The notes: a model not told the origin generated them from the sequence alone. A stretch of 64,000 nucleotides of DNA from Halobacteriales archaeon QS_4_62_28 (GCA_003021685.1 PXRO01000050.1:62001-126000), one strand, 5' to 3'; counted from the first letter of the stretch, positions 30,425 through 40,411 are shown. A program made the numbers and translations.

Positions 30425-31366
30425 ATGCTCTCAAAAAGACAAGTTTGCGTCGCGATGAAGTGGGCAGTCAACAGTCCAAACCTCCTCCTCAGGGAGGCAA
30501 ATCGTCTGTTTCACACCCGGTCCTACCGGCGCGATTTCAATCCCGATGGCGTCGATATCGTGGCCGAGGACTGGGACAACCTGATCGTTCTGGACGCCTG
30601 CCGATACGACCTCTTCGAAGCCTACCACGACCTTCCCGGTGAATTGACCTCGAAAGAATCACGGGCGGCACATACTTCGGAGTTCATTCTCGGCAATTTC
30701 CACGAACGGGACCTGACCGACACGGTGTACGTCACTGCGAGTCCGATCCTCCAGCGCGGGTACCAGGACCGTTATCGACCCGAATTCCATTCGGTCATCA
30801 ACGTCTGGCAAGAGGATGGCTGGAACGAACAGTGGAACTCGGTCCTGCCGGAAACGATGGTAGCGCATTCCCTCGAGGCCTTCGAAGAGTTTCCGAACAA
30901 ACGGCTCATTATCCACTTTATGCAGCCACACTATCCCTTTATCGGCTCAGAGACGGAATTGGACAAGCAGACAGTGCCCGACCCGGAAGAAATTACGACT
31001 GATATCTGGAACGAGATGATGAAAGGTCAGGACGTCCCGCCCACGGACGACATACTGGCTGCGTACCGACGGAATTTCGAACTCGTTGTCCCCCACGTGG
31101 ATACACTACTGGCGGAACTGTCGGGTAAAACTGTCGTCACCTCAGACCACGGAAACATGCTGGGTGAACGTTCCTGGCCCATTCCGGTTCGGGAATGGGG
31201 CCACCCGAAAGGAGTCTACACTCCCGAACTCGTGACAGTTCCGTGGTTAGAGCACTCCAGCGGGACTCGACGAGATATCGTCGCAGAACCGCCGTCAGCG
31301 ACGATTGGAGACGCCGAAGACGACGTGGTCCGTGATCGCTTGCGCCAACTGGGGTATGCAGAGTAG
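30425..31366 (+). CDS. Alkaline phosphatase superfamily (sulfatase-like) protein
   Basis: DNLIVLDACRYDLFEAY, FMQPHYPFIG, KTVVTSDHGNMLGER, C-terminal LRQLGYAE. Confidence 0.75.
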   Translation: MLSKRQVCVAMKWAVNSPNLLLREANRLFHTRSYRRDFNPDGVDIVAEDWDNLIVLDACRYDLFEAYHDLPGELTSKESRAAHTSEFILGNFHERDLTDTVYVTASPILQRGYQDRYRPEFHSVINVWQEDGWNEQWNSVLPETMVAHSLEAFEEFPNKRLIIHFMQPHYPFIGSETELDKQTVPDPEEITTDIWNEMMKGQDVPPTDDILAAYRRNFELVVPHVDTLLAELSGKTVVTSDHGNMLGERSWPIPVREWGHPKGVYTPELVTVPWLEHSSGTRRDIVAEPPSATIGDAEDDVVRDRLRQLGYAE

Positions 31367-31370
31367 CTTT

Positions 31371-31410
31371 TGATACTGCCGGCTGTAAGTTACGGGTTGC
31401 GCGCGCGCAA
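31371..31410 (+). repeat. R1 element half-site followed by a 14-bp perfect palindrome
   Basis: TGATACTGCCGGCTGTAA at 31371-31388; TTGCGCGCGCGCAA at 31397-31410. Confidence 0.85.
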
Positions 31411-31466
31411 AAAGGTAAGTAAACAGCGTCCCCTTTGCGAGAAGCCACCGGGTGAGTGTGTTCGCG

Positions 31467-33959
31467 CTAGTTCGTGGGGTCAACCTGCTTGCCGTCGATA
31501 TAGACGGCTGCCCGTCCCGATAGGAACTCGAAGTTCGTGAGTTCACCCGTATAGGTGAACGTATCGACGTGGCTAGAGGTGGTTACCCAGCCAGTGGCCC
31601 CCGTCTCGGAGACGCTGTCCCAGTCTTCGATGGTCTTCTCGACAGGAGTCAGCGTGTCGCTGACCTCGAAGGAGTACTCAGTTGGTTCACCTGCTCCCTG
31701 GATTTTCAACTCGCTCGGCGATGTCGCGTCCGTGGTCGGGTCGACCTGCTTGCCATTAACGTAGACATCGGCCTGCCCCGAGAGGAACTCGAAGTTCGTG
31801 AGTTCGCCCCCGAACGTGAACTCGTCGACGTGGCTGGCGGTAGTTACCCAACCAGTAGCCCCCGTCTCGGAGACGCTGTCCCAGTCTTCGATGGTCTTCT
31901 CGACAGGGTCCAGTCCGTCACTCACTTCAAAAGAGTACTCGGCTGGTTCGCCCGACCCCTGAATCTTCAGACTGTTCCGATATCCGACAGAGACGTCCGT
32001 TTCCGTCGTAGCGGTTGCACCCGCATCGTCTTCGACAGTCAGGCTGATAGTATACGTTCCTGGCGAAGCGAACGTATGGCTGACAGTTCGGCCGGACGCA
32101 GTCGTCTCGGGGAAATTCCACCGGTAGGCGACAATCTCTCCGTCAGAGTCGGTCGAAGCAGCGGCTGAAAGATCGACCGTGAGACCGGTTTTGTTCGTCA
32201 CAGTCATCGCCGCCGATGGCCCGGCATTGTCCGAACCGAACTCATCTGTCGTCACAGACTCACCGTTTCGTGTGATTTCGACCGGCCCGCCTTCCAGATA
32301 GGCGAACTCCGTTATCTCACCACTGTAGGCGAACTCGTCGACGTGTGACTGGGACGTGACCCAGGCCGTGACAGTCTGGTTATCAGTAATATCGTCCCAG
32401 TCCTCGATGGATGAGTTGATTCCCTTGACAGTATCGGAAACTGTGAACGTGTATTTCGTTGCCGTTCCGGTCCCATGGATCGAAACCGTATTCGGCAGAT
32501 CAGACTGTGATCCGTCGTCGGTGTTGTCAGCACTATCGTCAGTGTTGTCTGTGGTATCGTCGGTGCTATCACTGGAACCGCTTGGCGTCTCACATCCCGA
32601 GAACGAGCAACTAACCGTTTCAAACCCGCTGACCGACCCGTTCGGAACATCCATACAGCTGTCCTGAATGACTGAATCAGGCCTGCTGTCGGCCCAAAAG
32701 CCACCACCGGAACCGGAGAAACTGGAGTTTTCGACCCTTACGGTGTTGTTCGAGGTCGCCACGTCGTATGCAGCGATAGTAGGCGTACCACTGCCCTCGT
32801 TTCGGACAACACAGTTTCGAACGGTAAACGCGCCGTGCTCGCCGAAGTTCGGCGCTGCGATGACGCCACGCTGGCTGTCTTTGGCGTACGTTATTTCGCA
32901 CCCCTCGATCAACGCCCCTGCCTGGCCGCCTCTCCCGCCGACTCGGACAGCCTCGGCGGGTTCGTTGGCGTCTGCAGTAATTTCGACGGTGCAATTCCTG
33001 ACGACCGATTTCTTGGTCGGGTGTGTGCCTGCTCCGAATCGAATACTGGCGTTCTGGTTGTCCGAGAAGTAGCAGTTCTCGATTGTGCAAACGCCGATGT
33101 TATCTGCTGTGAATCGCGTCCCAGAGCTGTTCCGGCCTTCAACGTGGCAGTTTCTCATAACGACCTCGCCGTCGTGTGACGGGCCGATCCGGAAGAACAT
33201 CGTCCCATTCGGATATTCTGCTGGGTAAGCCGGTGCGTCTAAACCGATAACGACGTTTTCGTACGTTGCCACGGCATCCTCATCGAGAACGTGCCCGGCA
33301 ATCGTCTCGCCGTAGAAATCGCCACCCGTTCGGGAGCTGGCTTCCGGAGTGCGCCCCAGCCACTCGACGCTCTTGATAACCGGATTACCTGTGGTTGCCG
33401 TTTTCACCGACATCTGTGTGTCCGGGTCGTCCGTCTCGTCAAACGACACATTCTCGATCAGGAATGTCCCAGCACCGGTTCCGGTGTCGATAACACGGGT
33501 TTTCAATCCTTGCTTCGGGACAAACCGAACGTCGTTTCGATTCGACCCCGTTCCACGAATCCCGAACCGATCCAGATCATCAACACGAATCCCACTCGTC
33601 GAGACGAGATATTCGCCCGGCGGAAACTCGACAAGCGTGCCTGACTCGAGGGCGCTGTCGAGCGTGCTGTCTATCGGTGAACCGGCGCTGGGGTCCAGGC
33701 CGAGATCATCGACAGCGTCGACGACTCGGTCGAACGTGATCCCGTGGTCTGTTGTCTCTGCTGTCGCCGTTCGAGCTATATTTGCACCCACCACGCCTGA
33801 GGTAGCTACCCCTGCTAATTTCAGAAACGATCGGCGTTTAACGTTCGAATTCTGATCGTTCTTTCGACTGTTAATACTATCATACTGATCACTGCTGTCG
33901 GTATGACCATCATTACATCCATCCCCTAAATCGTTGTCGTCGGCAGTATACCATGCCAT
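31467..33959 (-). CDS. Exported beta-helix/PKD protein with three C-terminal ~80-aa repeat domains
   Basis: TAT-like KRRSFLKLAGVATSGVVGANIARTATA; beta-helix; PKD-like AYRWNFPETTASGRTVSHTFASPGTYTISLTVEDDAG; three copies of the domain seen in 18542-19819. Confidence 0.82.
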   Translation of the reverse strand: MAWYTADDNDLGDGCNDGHTDSSDQYDSINSRKNDQNSNVKRRSFLKLAGVATSGVVGANIARTATAETTDHGITFDRVVDAVDDLGLDPSAGSPIDSTLDSALESGTLVEFPPGEYLVSTSGIRVDDLDRFGIRGTGSNRNDVRFVPKQGLKTRVIDTGTGAGTFLIENVSFDETDDPDTQMSVKTATTGNPVIKSVEWLGRTPEASSRTGGDFYGETIAGHVLDEDAVATYENVVIGLDAPAYPAEYPNGTMFFRIGPSHDGEVVMRNCHVEGRNSSGTRFTADNIGVCTIENCYFSDNQNASIRFGAGTHPTKKSVVRNCTVEITADANEPAEAVRVGGRGGQAGALIEGCEITYAKDSQRGVIAAPNFGEHGAFTVRNCVVRNEGSGTPTIAAYDVATSNNTVRVENSSFSGSGGGFWADSRPDSVIQDSCMDVPNGSVSGFETVSCSFSGCETPSGSSDSTDDTTDNTDDSADNTDDGSQSDLPNTVSIHGTGTATKYTFTVSDTVKGINSSIEDWDDITDNQTVTAWVTSQSHVDEFAYSGEITEFAYLEGGPVEITRNGESVTTDEFGSDNAGPSAAMTVTNKTGLTVDLSAAASTDSDGEIVAYRWNFPETTASGRTVSHTFASPGTYTISLTVEDDAGATATTETDVSVGYRNSLKIQGSGEPAEYSFEVSDGLDPVEKTIEDWDSVSETGATGWVTTASHVDEFTFGGELTNFEFLSGQADVYVNGKQVDPTTDATSPSELKIQGAGEPTEYSFEVSDTLTPVEKTIEDWDSVSETGATGWVTTSSHVDTFTYTGELTNFEFLSGRAAVYIDGKQVDPTN

Positions 33960-34360
33960 ACTCTGGTAAGGCTATCATACTACGTTAACAGTTCTTGCCA
34001 GTTTGGGAGATATAGGCAAGGGGAAGCATCGATTTAACGTCTTCTTATTACCAGTTAGCAACGTTCTATCACGTATGATAACAACGTTCTTATTCTAAAT
34101 GAACAGGAAATGAACGGGTACACTTACGTCCGACAGAAAAGAATTACCATTCTGATAGTAGAAATACAAACCTACTATCGTGTCACACAGCGCAAAATAC
34201 CAGTATAGAACCATCCAAAAACAGTTGTTCACGGCATTTTTCAAAGGCTGGCACACCGACCGTGATTGACGTCCTCCGAAAGCGTTCTCTATCCTATTTT
34301 TGCCGACCGCGATTGATTAGAAAAAGTATTACTAAACCGATTTCTCGGATAATACATTCC

Positions 34361-35575
34361 ATGCACAGACGTTCGTTTCTTGCAATAGCTCCGTTGATCG
34401 GAGTCAGTGGTTGTGCCGGAAGCGGTACGACCGGCAACGCCACACAAAGTAGTTCTCAAACTTCTTCTTCCAGCACACACACCGAATCACCGACGCCAAA
34501 AGAGATATCTGCTGGACAGGTGGACGATTTCGAGAGTCTGTCCCACTGGTCCGAGATCTCCGGATCACTTCACGTTGATACGAACGAGGCGTATCAGGGA
34601 TCGCAGTCAGCACGCCTCCATATCTCCGAACCGGAGGGCTACGTCCGGATATCACGAGAATTTACACCGCCGATTGATGTATCGGGTTTACATATCACTG
34701 CAGCAGTGATGGCCAGTAGCAATACGCGCCCCTGGATGCGACTGATTGACGAGACAGGTGATAGCATCGTTATGAAGACGAGCGTGAGGGAGGCCATGCC
34801 GTTTCAAAAAGCCAATTTCGGGATACATCGGATCGACGGTGATCCGGATCTATCGACGATAACAGAACTCAGGATCGCGGATTGGAACGGCGCAGATGAA
34901 AGCCTCACAGTTTGGGTTGACGATCTGGCGTTCGGAGAGCGACAAGATACGGGGAAAGTGCATATATCGTTCGACGATACGAACGCAACTGATTACACGA
35001 GAGCGTTCCCCATTCTACAGGACCACGGATTTTCGGCTACGACGTTCATCAACCCGTCCTCTGTTGGTACTACCGGAGCACTCTCAGTAGAACAACTCAG
35101 TGCGCTCGACGATGCAGGATGGGATATAAGCAATCATACGTACGATCACCCCCATTTGTCGACCCTCAGCAGATCTCGACAGAAGGCACAGATTTTGGAC
35201 GCGAAACAGTGGCTCATCGAGCATGGGTTCGAACATGGAGCGGAGTACTTCGCGTACCCATTCGGCGACTTTGATCGGACGACACTCGAACTCGTGAATC
35301 GCCACCATACCCTCGGGTTCGGCGGCGGGTACCTGCCGTTTGGGCCAATAACGAACACTGCTCTTGTGCCCCGGTCGAGTGGGAGCCCCGATGTCAAAAC
35401 CGCTCGTCAGGCGATTGATCTCGCAGCGGAATACAACGGAGTCACGACACTTTTCTATCACAAATTAAATGATGAAGTAGAAAAAAAGTTCGAAGAGACG
35501 ATCTCATATGTGAGTACCGTAGAATCAGCAGGCGATGTCGAGGTTGTCACCGCCGATGGTTTACCTCGCTCGTGA
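34361..35575 (+). CDS. Polysaccharide deacetylase lipoprotein
   Basis: Lipobox MHRRSFLAIAPLIGVSGCAGS; KVHISFDDTNATDYTRAFPILQDHGFSATTFINP; WDISNHTYDHPHLSTLS. Confidence 0.88.
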   Translation: MHRRSFLAIAPLIGVSGCAGSGTTGNATQSSSQTSSSSTHTESPTPKEISAGQVDDFESLSHWSEISGSLHVDTNEAYQGSQSARLHISEPEGYVRISREFTPPIDVSGLHITAAVMASSNTRPWMRLIDETGDSIVMKTSVREAMPFQKANFGIHRIDGDPDLSTITELRIADWNGADESLTVWVDDLAFGERQDTGKVHISFDDTNATDYTRAFPILQDHGFSATTFINPSSVGTTGALSVEQLSALDDAGWDISNHTYDHPHLSTLSRSRQKAQILDAKQWLIEHGFEHGAEYFAYPFGDFDRTTLELVNRHHTLGFGGGYLPFGPITNTALVPRSSGSPDVKTARQAIDLAAEYNGVTTLFYHKLNDEVEKKFEETISYVSTVESAGDVEVVTADGLPRS

Positions 35576-35591
35576 TACTCCCGAGTGTTAC
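35573..35591 (+). repeat. R1 half-site overlapping the stop codon of the 34361-35575 gene
   Basis: TGATACTCCCGAGTGTTAC; 15/19 identical to TGATACTGCCGGCTGTAAC. Confidence 0.65.
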
Positions 35592-35669
35592 ACTGGTGGA
35601 CGTACCGTTTGATATATCTCAGCCGTTATGATCCCCGGTCTGACTGTGTCATTGCGTACGTCTACCAGT
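35592..35669. repeat. R2 hairpin element, 78 bp, copy 1
   Basis: Inverted termini ACTGGTGGACGTAC / GTACGTCTACCAGT (13/14). Confidence 0.85.
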
Positions 35670-36836
35670 AGAGACGTGAGATTTGTAGAGATCGATCAGT
35701 TCCTCGCTCGCTTCTTGCCACGAGTACGACTCCTCGATAGCTTGCCGGTTGTTGGCGGCCATTCGATGCCGTCGCTCAGGCGCAGTGATCAGCTCCTCCA
35801 GCCCACTGGTCAACTGATCCACATCCCCTGGCTCGACGATAATTCCTTGCTCGTCGTCGATCACGTCTGGGATACCTCCAACGTTCGTAGAGATAATAGC
35901 GTTTTCACCAGCCATTCCTTCCAGCATAGCGATTGGAAGTCCCTCGGCATAGGTCGGGAGAACAAAGATCGAACCGTCGCCGAGGAGTGACCGTTTTCGC
36001 TCTTCAGAGATGTACCCGAGGTACTGGACTTCATCGTGTTCCGCCGCAAGCCGCTCAATCCGGCCGGACAGTGGGCCATCGCCAGCTATGGACGCCTCGA
36101 ACGAATCTGGCTGTCGTTCGGACAACTGTTCGAGAGCTGCCGCCAGTTCGCGAACGCCTTTTCTCTCAATGAGATTGGACACAAAGACAATGTGTGGCAC
36201 TGTTTCGTTTTCTTTGACGGGATAGATTTCTGGATCGACCGCGTTCGGGATTATCCGAATCTTCGTCTCGATTCCCCTGGTAGCGAGAATTTCTTCCCAG
36301 TAGTCTGATAAGACAACGATTTCGGTACTCACGGCGAATACGTGGCGCTGAAGCGCTGCGACGACCGTTGATTCTGTCGTTACGAAATCGTCGAACGAGG
36401 AACCATGAATGTGGAGCACGACCGGAACGTCCCACACGTATCTCGCGAACAGAACATACATCGACGAGCGGTAGAACGAATATCGATGTGACGTGTGAAC
36501 GTGAACAATATCCGGCGTCGACTGGAACGGGAACCTGAGCATCGCATACACTCCGATCACGAGTCCTTGCAGAAACCTCAGGGAGCCCGTCTCTACCGGG
36601 GGCATTCCCATGTCATGCGTCGCAATCGAGAGAGAATCGTCTAGCCACTCGACTTGTTTGTCGATGTAGCTGTGGATACCGCCGCCACCAAACGTGCCGA
36701 CAACGAGTACTTCGAGCCCTATCACCGTGCCGGCCGCCGCCTCTGACGAACCGACCGCCTCTGATTGCGCTTCCGTATCAACTGGGCTGGAGGGATCCTC
36801 GGAGGCGGAAGTCGCGTTTGTGTTGATAGAAGTCAT
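35649..36836 (-). CDS. Glycosyltransferase family 4 (GT-B)
   Basis: VVGTFGGGGIHSYIDKQVEWL, PHIVFVSNLIERKGVRELAAAL, FVLPTYAEGLPIAMLEGMAGENAIIST. Confidence 0.93.
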   Translation of the reverse strand: MTSINTNATSASEDPSSPVDTEAQSEAVGSSEAAAGTVIGLEVLVVGTFGGGGIHSYIDKQVEWLDDSLSIATHDMGMPPVETGSLRFLQGLVIGVYAMLRFPFQSTPDIVHVHTSHRYSFYRSSMYVLFARYVWDVPVVLHIHGSSFDDFVTTESTVVAALQRHVFAVSTEIVVLSDYWEEILATRGIETKIRIIPNAVDPEIYPVKENETVPHIVFVSNLIERKGVRELAAALEQLSERQPDSFEASIAGDGPLSGRIERLAAEHDEVQYLGYISEERKRSLLGDGSIFVLPTYAEGLPIAMLEGMAGENAIISTNVGGIPDVIDDEQGIIVEPGDVDQLTSGLEELITAPERRHRMAANNRQAIEESYSWQEASEELIDLYKSHVSTGRRTQ

Positions 36837-37182
36837 CGTATTGTCTCACTGATTCGCATCCAGTTGGTTGTCTGAATTACATCTTTGTTATACGTAACAT
36901 TCTATGAACGTCGGGCAGACGTCTTCCTTTTCCGCTGTTTTGATCGGATAATCGCCTGCACTGTTCCGTACGGTAAAGAGTGTTGCACGGGTATTCGAGT
37001 ACCCGTTATTAAGTGGATTATTACTACGTGCTGTGTCCGGTAACCTAAGAGGCGTGTGGAGACCCACGAAAATTGACAGTGGCATCAGGGGACGGTGTCT
37101 CGAACGGTTGCAAACGTCTGTAATCGCAGTGGGGGGCAACGAAAAGTTGGTCGTCACCGGACGATTCCGGTGGCGGTAATCT

Positions 37183-37785
37183 ATGTGGCCATGGGAGCAC
37201 CTCGCGTTCGGCTATCTGCTGTACAGTGGCTACGTTCGACTCGTGCACACGAAACGGGTCAGGAGCGACGCCGCAATCGCTGCGGCCCTCGGAACGCAGT
37301 TTCCCGATATAATCGATAAACCACTCGCGTGGCACTTCGACGTTCTTCCGGGCGGTGTCTCGATGGCTCACTCGCTGGTGTTTGGAGCGCCGTTGTGTAT
37401 ACTCTGTATTCTCCTTGCACGCAAGTACGGGGCGAAGGCAGCCGGCCCCGCCTTTACTATCGGTTATCTCTCCCACCTGTTGGGGGATATTATCTATCCG
37501 ATTGCCGTCAACGGATTCGACTCTCTGCCGGTGTTTCTACTGTGGCCGCTCATTCCGGGGGCGTTCAGCGGTTCTCGTGGAATGGTCGGGAACGTGGCGT
37601 ATTATTTCGAGAAGTTCACGGTATTCCTCGGAACGCCCCGGGGCCAGCTGTATCTCATGCTGGAACTCCTCTTGTTATCACTTGCCTTCGTCGTCTGGGC
37701 AACGGATGGATTCCCCGGAAGCCGCTGGATCCTGCGACGTATCCGGCCACGTCGGTCGACGCCCGACAGTGACAGCCGTCATTGA
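37183..37785 (+). CDS. Metal-dependent hydrolase-like membrane protein (YdjM/DUF457-type)
   Basis: MWPWEHLAFGYLLYSG, GTQFPDIIDKP, AHSLVFGAPL, GYLSHLLGDI. Confidence 0.8.
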   Translation: MWPWEHLAFGYLLYSGYVRLVHTKRVRSDAAIAAALGTQFPDIIDKPLAWHFDVLPGGVSMAHSLVFGAPLCILCILLARKYGAKAAGPAFTIGYLSHLLGDIIYPIAVNGFDSLPVFLLWPLIPGAFSGSRGMVGNVAYYFEKFTVFLGTPRGQLYLMLELLLLSLAFVVWATDGFPGSRWILRRIRPRRSTPDSDSRH

Positions 37786-37866
37786 TACTGCCGGCTGTAA
37801 CTATTGCAAGAGATTCGCGACCCCGGGCTCGGGACATTCTTCACGGACGGACACCCGGCAGTACGA
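37783..37866. repeat. R1 palindromic element, near full length (84 bp)
   Basis: TGATACTGCCGGCTGTAACTATTGCAAGAGATTCGCGACCCCGGGCTCGGGACATTCTTCACGGACGGACACCCGGCAGTACGA; first TGA is the stop of the 37183-37785 gene. Confidence 0.88.
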
Positions 37867-38057
37867 GCGGTGTATAGATGGTATAACAATACAGTGCCGT
37901 CTTCTCAAACGGACGTAACGACCATACCTATGAGACGCGACACTTCGATAGTGCCTGGCTGGGTCGGGTTAGGACGAGACAGTGATGGGACGAAAACAGA
38001 ACATAAAAACGAGCGTGGCATGGGCGTGACTGCCTGCGCGCGACGGTCGGTAGCCAG

Positions 38058-39314
38058 ATGAAGTCTCACTACGACACACCGGCGTCACAGCGAACAGAGC
38101 AGCCAACAGACATCGACGTAGAGCGGTACGAGTCGATCCTCGAATCCGTACTCGACTACGCGCGCGAGCGATCATACTGTGGCTGGGACTACGGCGACGG
38201 GATGAGCAGCCGGGTCTTGCAGGCCGTCCCCTTCGAGAACAAGTGGCTAAACATCGCGGTCCAGGAACTCGCGAAGCGGCCGCCGATCAACCTCCGGCCG
38301 CTCTTGCTCGTCGAACAGCGTCGCAACTACAAGGGCACCGCTCTGTTCACGATGGCAAACCTCAATGCGGCCCACCTCGACATCGGGCCGACCGACGTGG
38401 ACTACGCCGGGGAGGCCCACGCCCTGGCAGAATGGCTCGTTGAGAACGAGAGTGTCGGCTATCCCGGATTCTGTGGCGGACACAACCATCAGATTCAGTT
38501 GCTCAGCGGGCGTGGCCATCCGAACGACCCGGACGTTGTCTCGACATCATACGCAGTCAAGGCACTGCTCGCCACAGAGGAACTCGACGACTCGTTCCCG
38601 TCGGTCGCAAAGACTGCCGCGAACGTCCTCGAAGAAACCCTCAACTACAGGTCCGTCGACGATGGCGCAATAATAAATTACCACCTCAACCACTCGGACG
38701 ACTCGACCACGATCAACGCCAACGCGCTCGGCGCTCGCCTCCTGACGGACCTCTACGCGCGCTTCGGTCGCGAGGCCGACCGACAGAAGGCCGAGTCGAT
38801 CCTGAACTACGTCGCCAGTCGCCAGACGGACCCGGGCGGGTGGTACTACCGGGACCCGCCGTCGGACTCGCATCTGTCGATGGACAACCACCACAACGCG
38901 TTCATCATCGAGTCCTTCCTCCGGTATCGGGAAGTCTGTGACAGTTCGGCGTTCGAGGACGTACTCGACCTGGCGCTTGATTTCTACCGCAATCAGTTGT
39001 TCAGTTCCGACGGCGCACCGAACTTCGACGAGGAAAACGCCTATCCACGAGACGTCCACGCGGCGGCCAACGGCATCCTCATCTTTACCTACGCGGGCGA
39101 CCACGAGTTCGCGGCACGGATTATCGACTGGACTGTCGAGAACCTCTCTGCGGGTAAGGGGACGTTTTACTTCCGGAAGCAGCGTTTCTACACCAAGCGC
39201 CACATCTTGATGCGATGGTGCCAGGCGTGGATGGCGTTTGCACTCTCAGAGTTCCTGACGAGTCTCGACAGGGACACCGACCGGACCGACCACCGCCTGG
39301 TACGGAGCAACTGA
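38058..39314 (+). CDS. Alpha/alpha-toroid-like protein (terpenoid cyclase/prenyltransferase-like helical repeat), surface-glycan context
   Basis: Repeated helical-hairpin pattern (TSYAVKALLATEEL; NANALGARLLTDLYARFG; NHHNAFIIESFLRYREV); fold inferred by eye. Confidence 0.5.
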   Translation: MKSHYDTPASQRTEQPTDIDVERYESILESVLDYARERSYCGWDYGDGMSSRVLQAVPFENKWLNIAVQELAKRPPINLRPLLLVEQRRNYKGTALFTMANLNAAHLDIGPTDVDYAGEAHALAEWLVENESVGYPGFCGGHNHQIQLLSGRGHPNDPDVVSTSYAVKALLATEELDDSFPSVAKTAANVLEETLNYRSVDDGAIINYHLNHSDDSTTINANALGARLLTDLYARFGREADRQKAESILNYVASRQTDPGGWYYRDPPSDSHLSMDNHHNAFIIESFLRYREVCDSSAFEDVLDLALDFYRNQLFSSDGAPNFDEENAYPRDVHAAANGILIFTYAGDHEFAARIIDWTVENLSAGKGTFYFRKQRFYTKRHILMRWCQAWMAFALSEFLTSLDRDTDRTDHRLVRSN

Positions 39315-39370
39315 TCGAATAGAGGGAGTGTCACTTCTCTCGAAACGGTAGGCAACACCCCCAGCCGCCA

Positions 39371-40411
39371 CTATTTCTTGATCGCGAGAAGCGGATTCTG
39401 GCCGCGGAATCGCTGGTACATCGACGCCAGAACGCTCATACCCGCCTCGGAGTGGGTCGCGCTGTAGTAGGTCTGGAGTTGAGGATTGAACTTCGCCTTG
39501 TACTCGTTGATCCGTTCGTCTTCGGCACCGACGAGGTCGTATGCCGACCGACCACCGTCGATACCGTCCTGCATCACGCGCCAGTCGAGGAGGTCGTTCA
39601 CCGGTAGGTCGATGTCGGTGTCCGTCCGAACACCACCTTGCCAGCGCGAGACAGTCTCGCCGGAGTCGGGCACGAGCATCCCGCCGACGAACTCATCGTC
39701 AACGCGGAAGACGTAGGGTTTGAGCGATCCATCTGGGAGTGCCTCGTACAGATCTGTGACGAAATCCGCCGTGAGTCCATACGAGATGCCCTGGGATTCG
39801 TACCGGTTTCGGACCTGTTCGACGATCAGTTCGATCGCTCGCTGTTTTCCGACCTCGATGGTATAGCTGTCCTCGTCGGCGTTGCGGATGTTGGACCGAC
39901 CGTCGCTGCTGAACCGCATTAGCAGCGACTCGGCGTCGGTATCGAGGTCGACGACGTACGTGTAAGAGGGGTCGACAGACCAGTCGTTCCACTTGAACGG
40001 ACGCACGTCCTCGTACCCACCGTGCATACGAGTGTGAGCATACTTCGGGTTGACCTCATCGGTGAGCCATTCGAGACACTCCTCGATGAACCGTTTCCGC
40101 CGCCGGTCGCGCTTGCGCTGTTTCAGTTTCGACAGGTTCAGCATTGCCGGGCCGAGATAGGACACCCGCATGTTCGGTGGCGGCGAGAACGCCATGCGGA
40201 CCGGTCCTTTTTTCATTTCGAAGAGCGGAAAGATGCCGACTGGCTCCTGTCCCTTGAATCCCATCAGCGGGTGAACCGTCGCGTCCGCATGGTCGGCAAG
40301 CACTCCCAGCGCTTCGAACCGATGAAAGACAGTCCCCTGGTGGGACCGCGACACGTGGCTGTTCCACCCCTCAATATCACTCTCGTCTGCTCGCCGAATC
40401 TCGATACTCAT
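39371..40411 (-). CDS. FemAB/GNAT-type acyltransferase
   Basis: RRADESDIEGWNSHVSRSHQGTVFHRFEAL; central FSSDGRSNIRNADED; AYDLVGAEDERINEYKAKFNPQL. Confidence 0.78.
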   Translation of the reverse strand: MSIEIRRADESDIEGWNSHVSRSHQGTVFHRFEALGVLADHADATVHPLMGFKGQEPVGIFPLFEMKKGPVRMAFSPPPNMRVSYLGPAMLNLSKLKQRKRDRRRKRFIEECLEWLTDEVNPKYAHTRMHGGYEDVRPFKWNDWSVDPSYTYVVDLDTDAESLLMRFSSDGRSNIRNADEDSYTIEVGKQRAIELIVEQVRNRYESQGISYGLTADFVTDLYEALPDGSLKPYVFRVDDEFVGGMLVPDSGETVSRWQGGVRTDTDIDLPVNDLLDWRVMQDGIDGGRSAYDLVGAEDERINEYKAKFNPQLQTYYSATHSEAGMSVLASMYQRFRGQNPLLAIKK

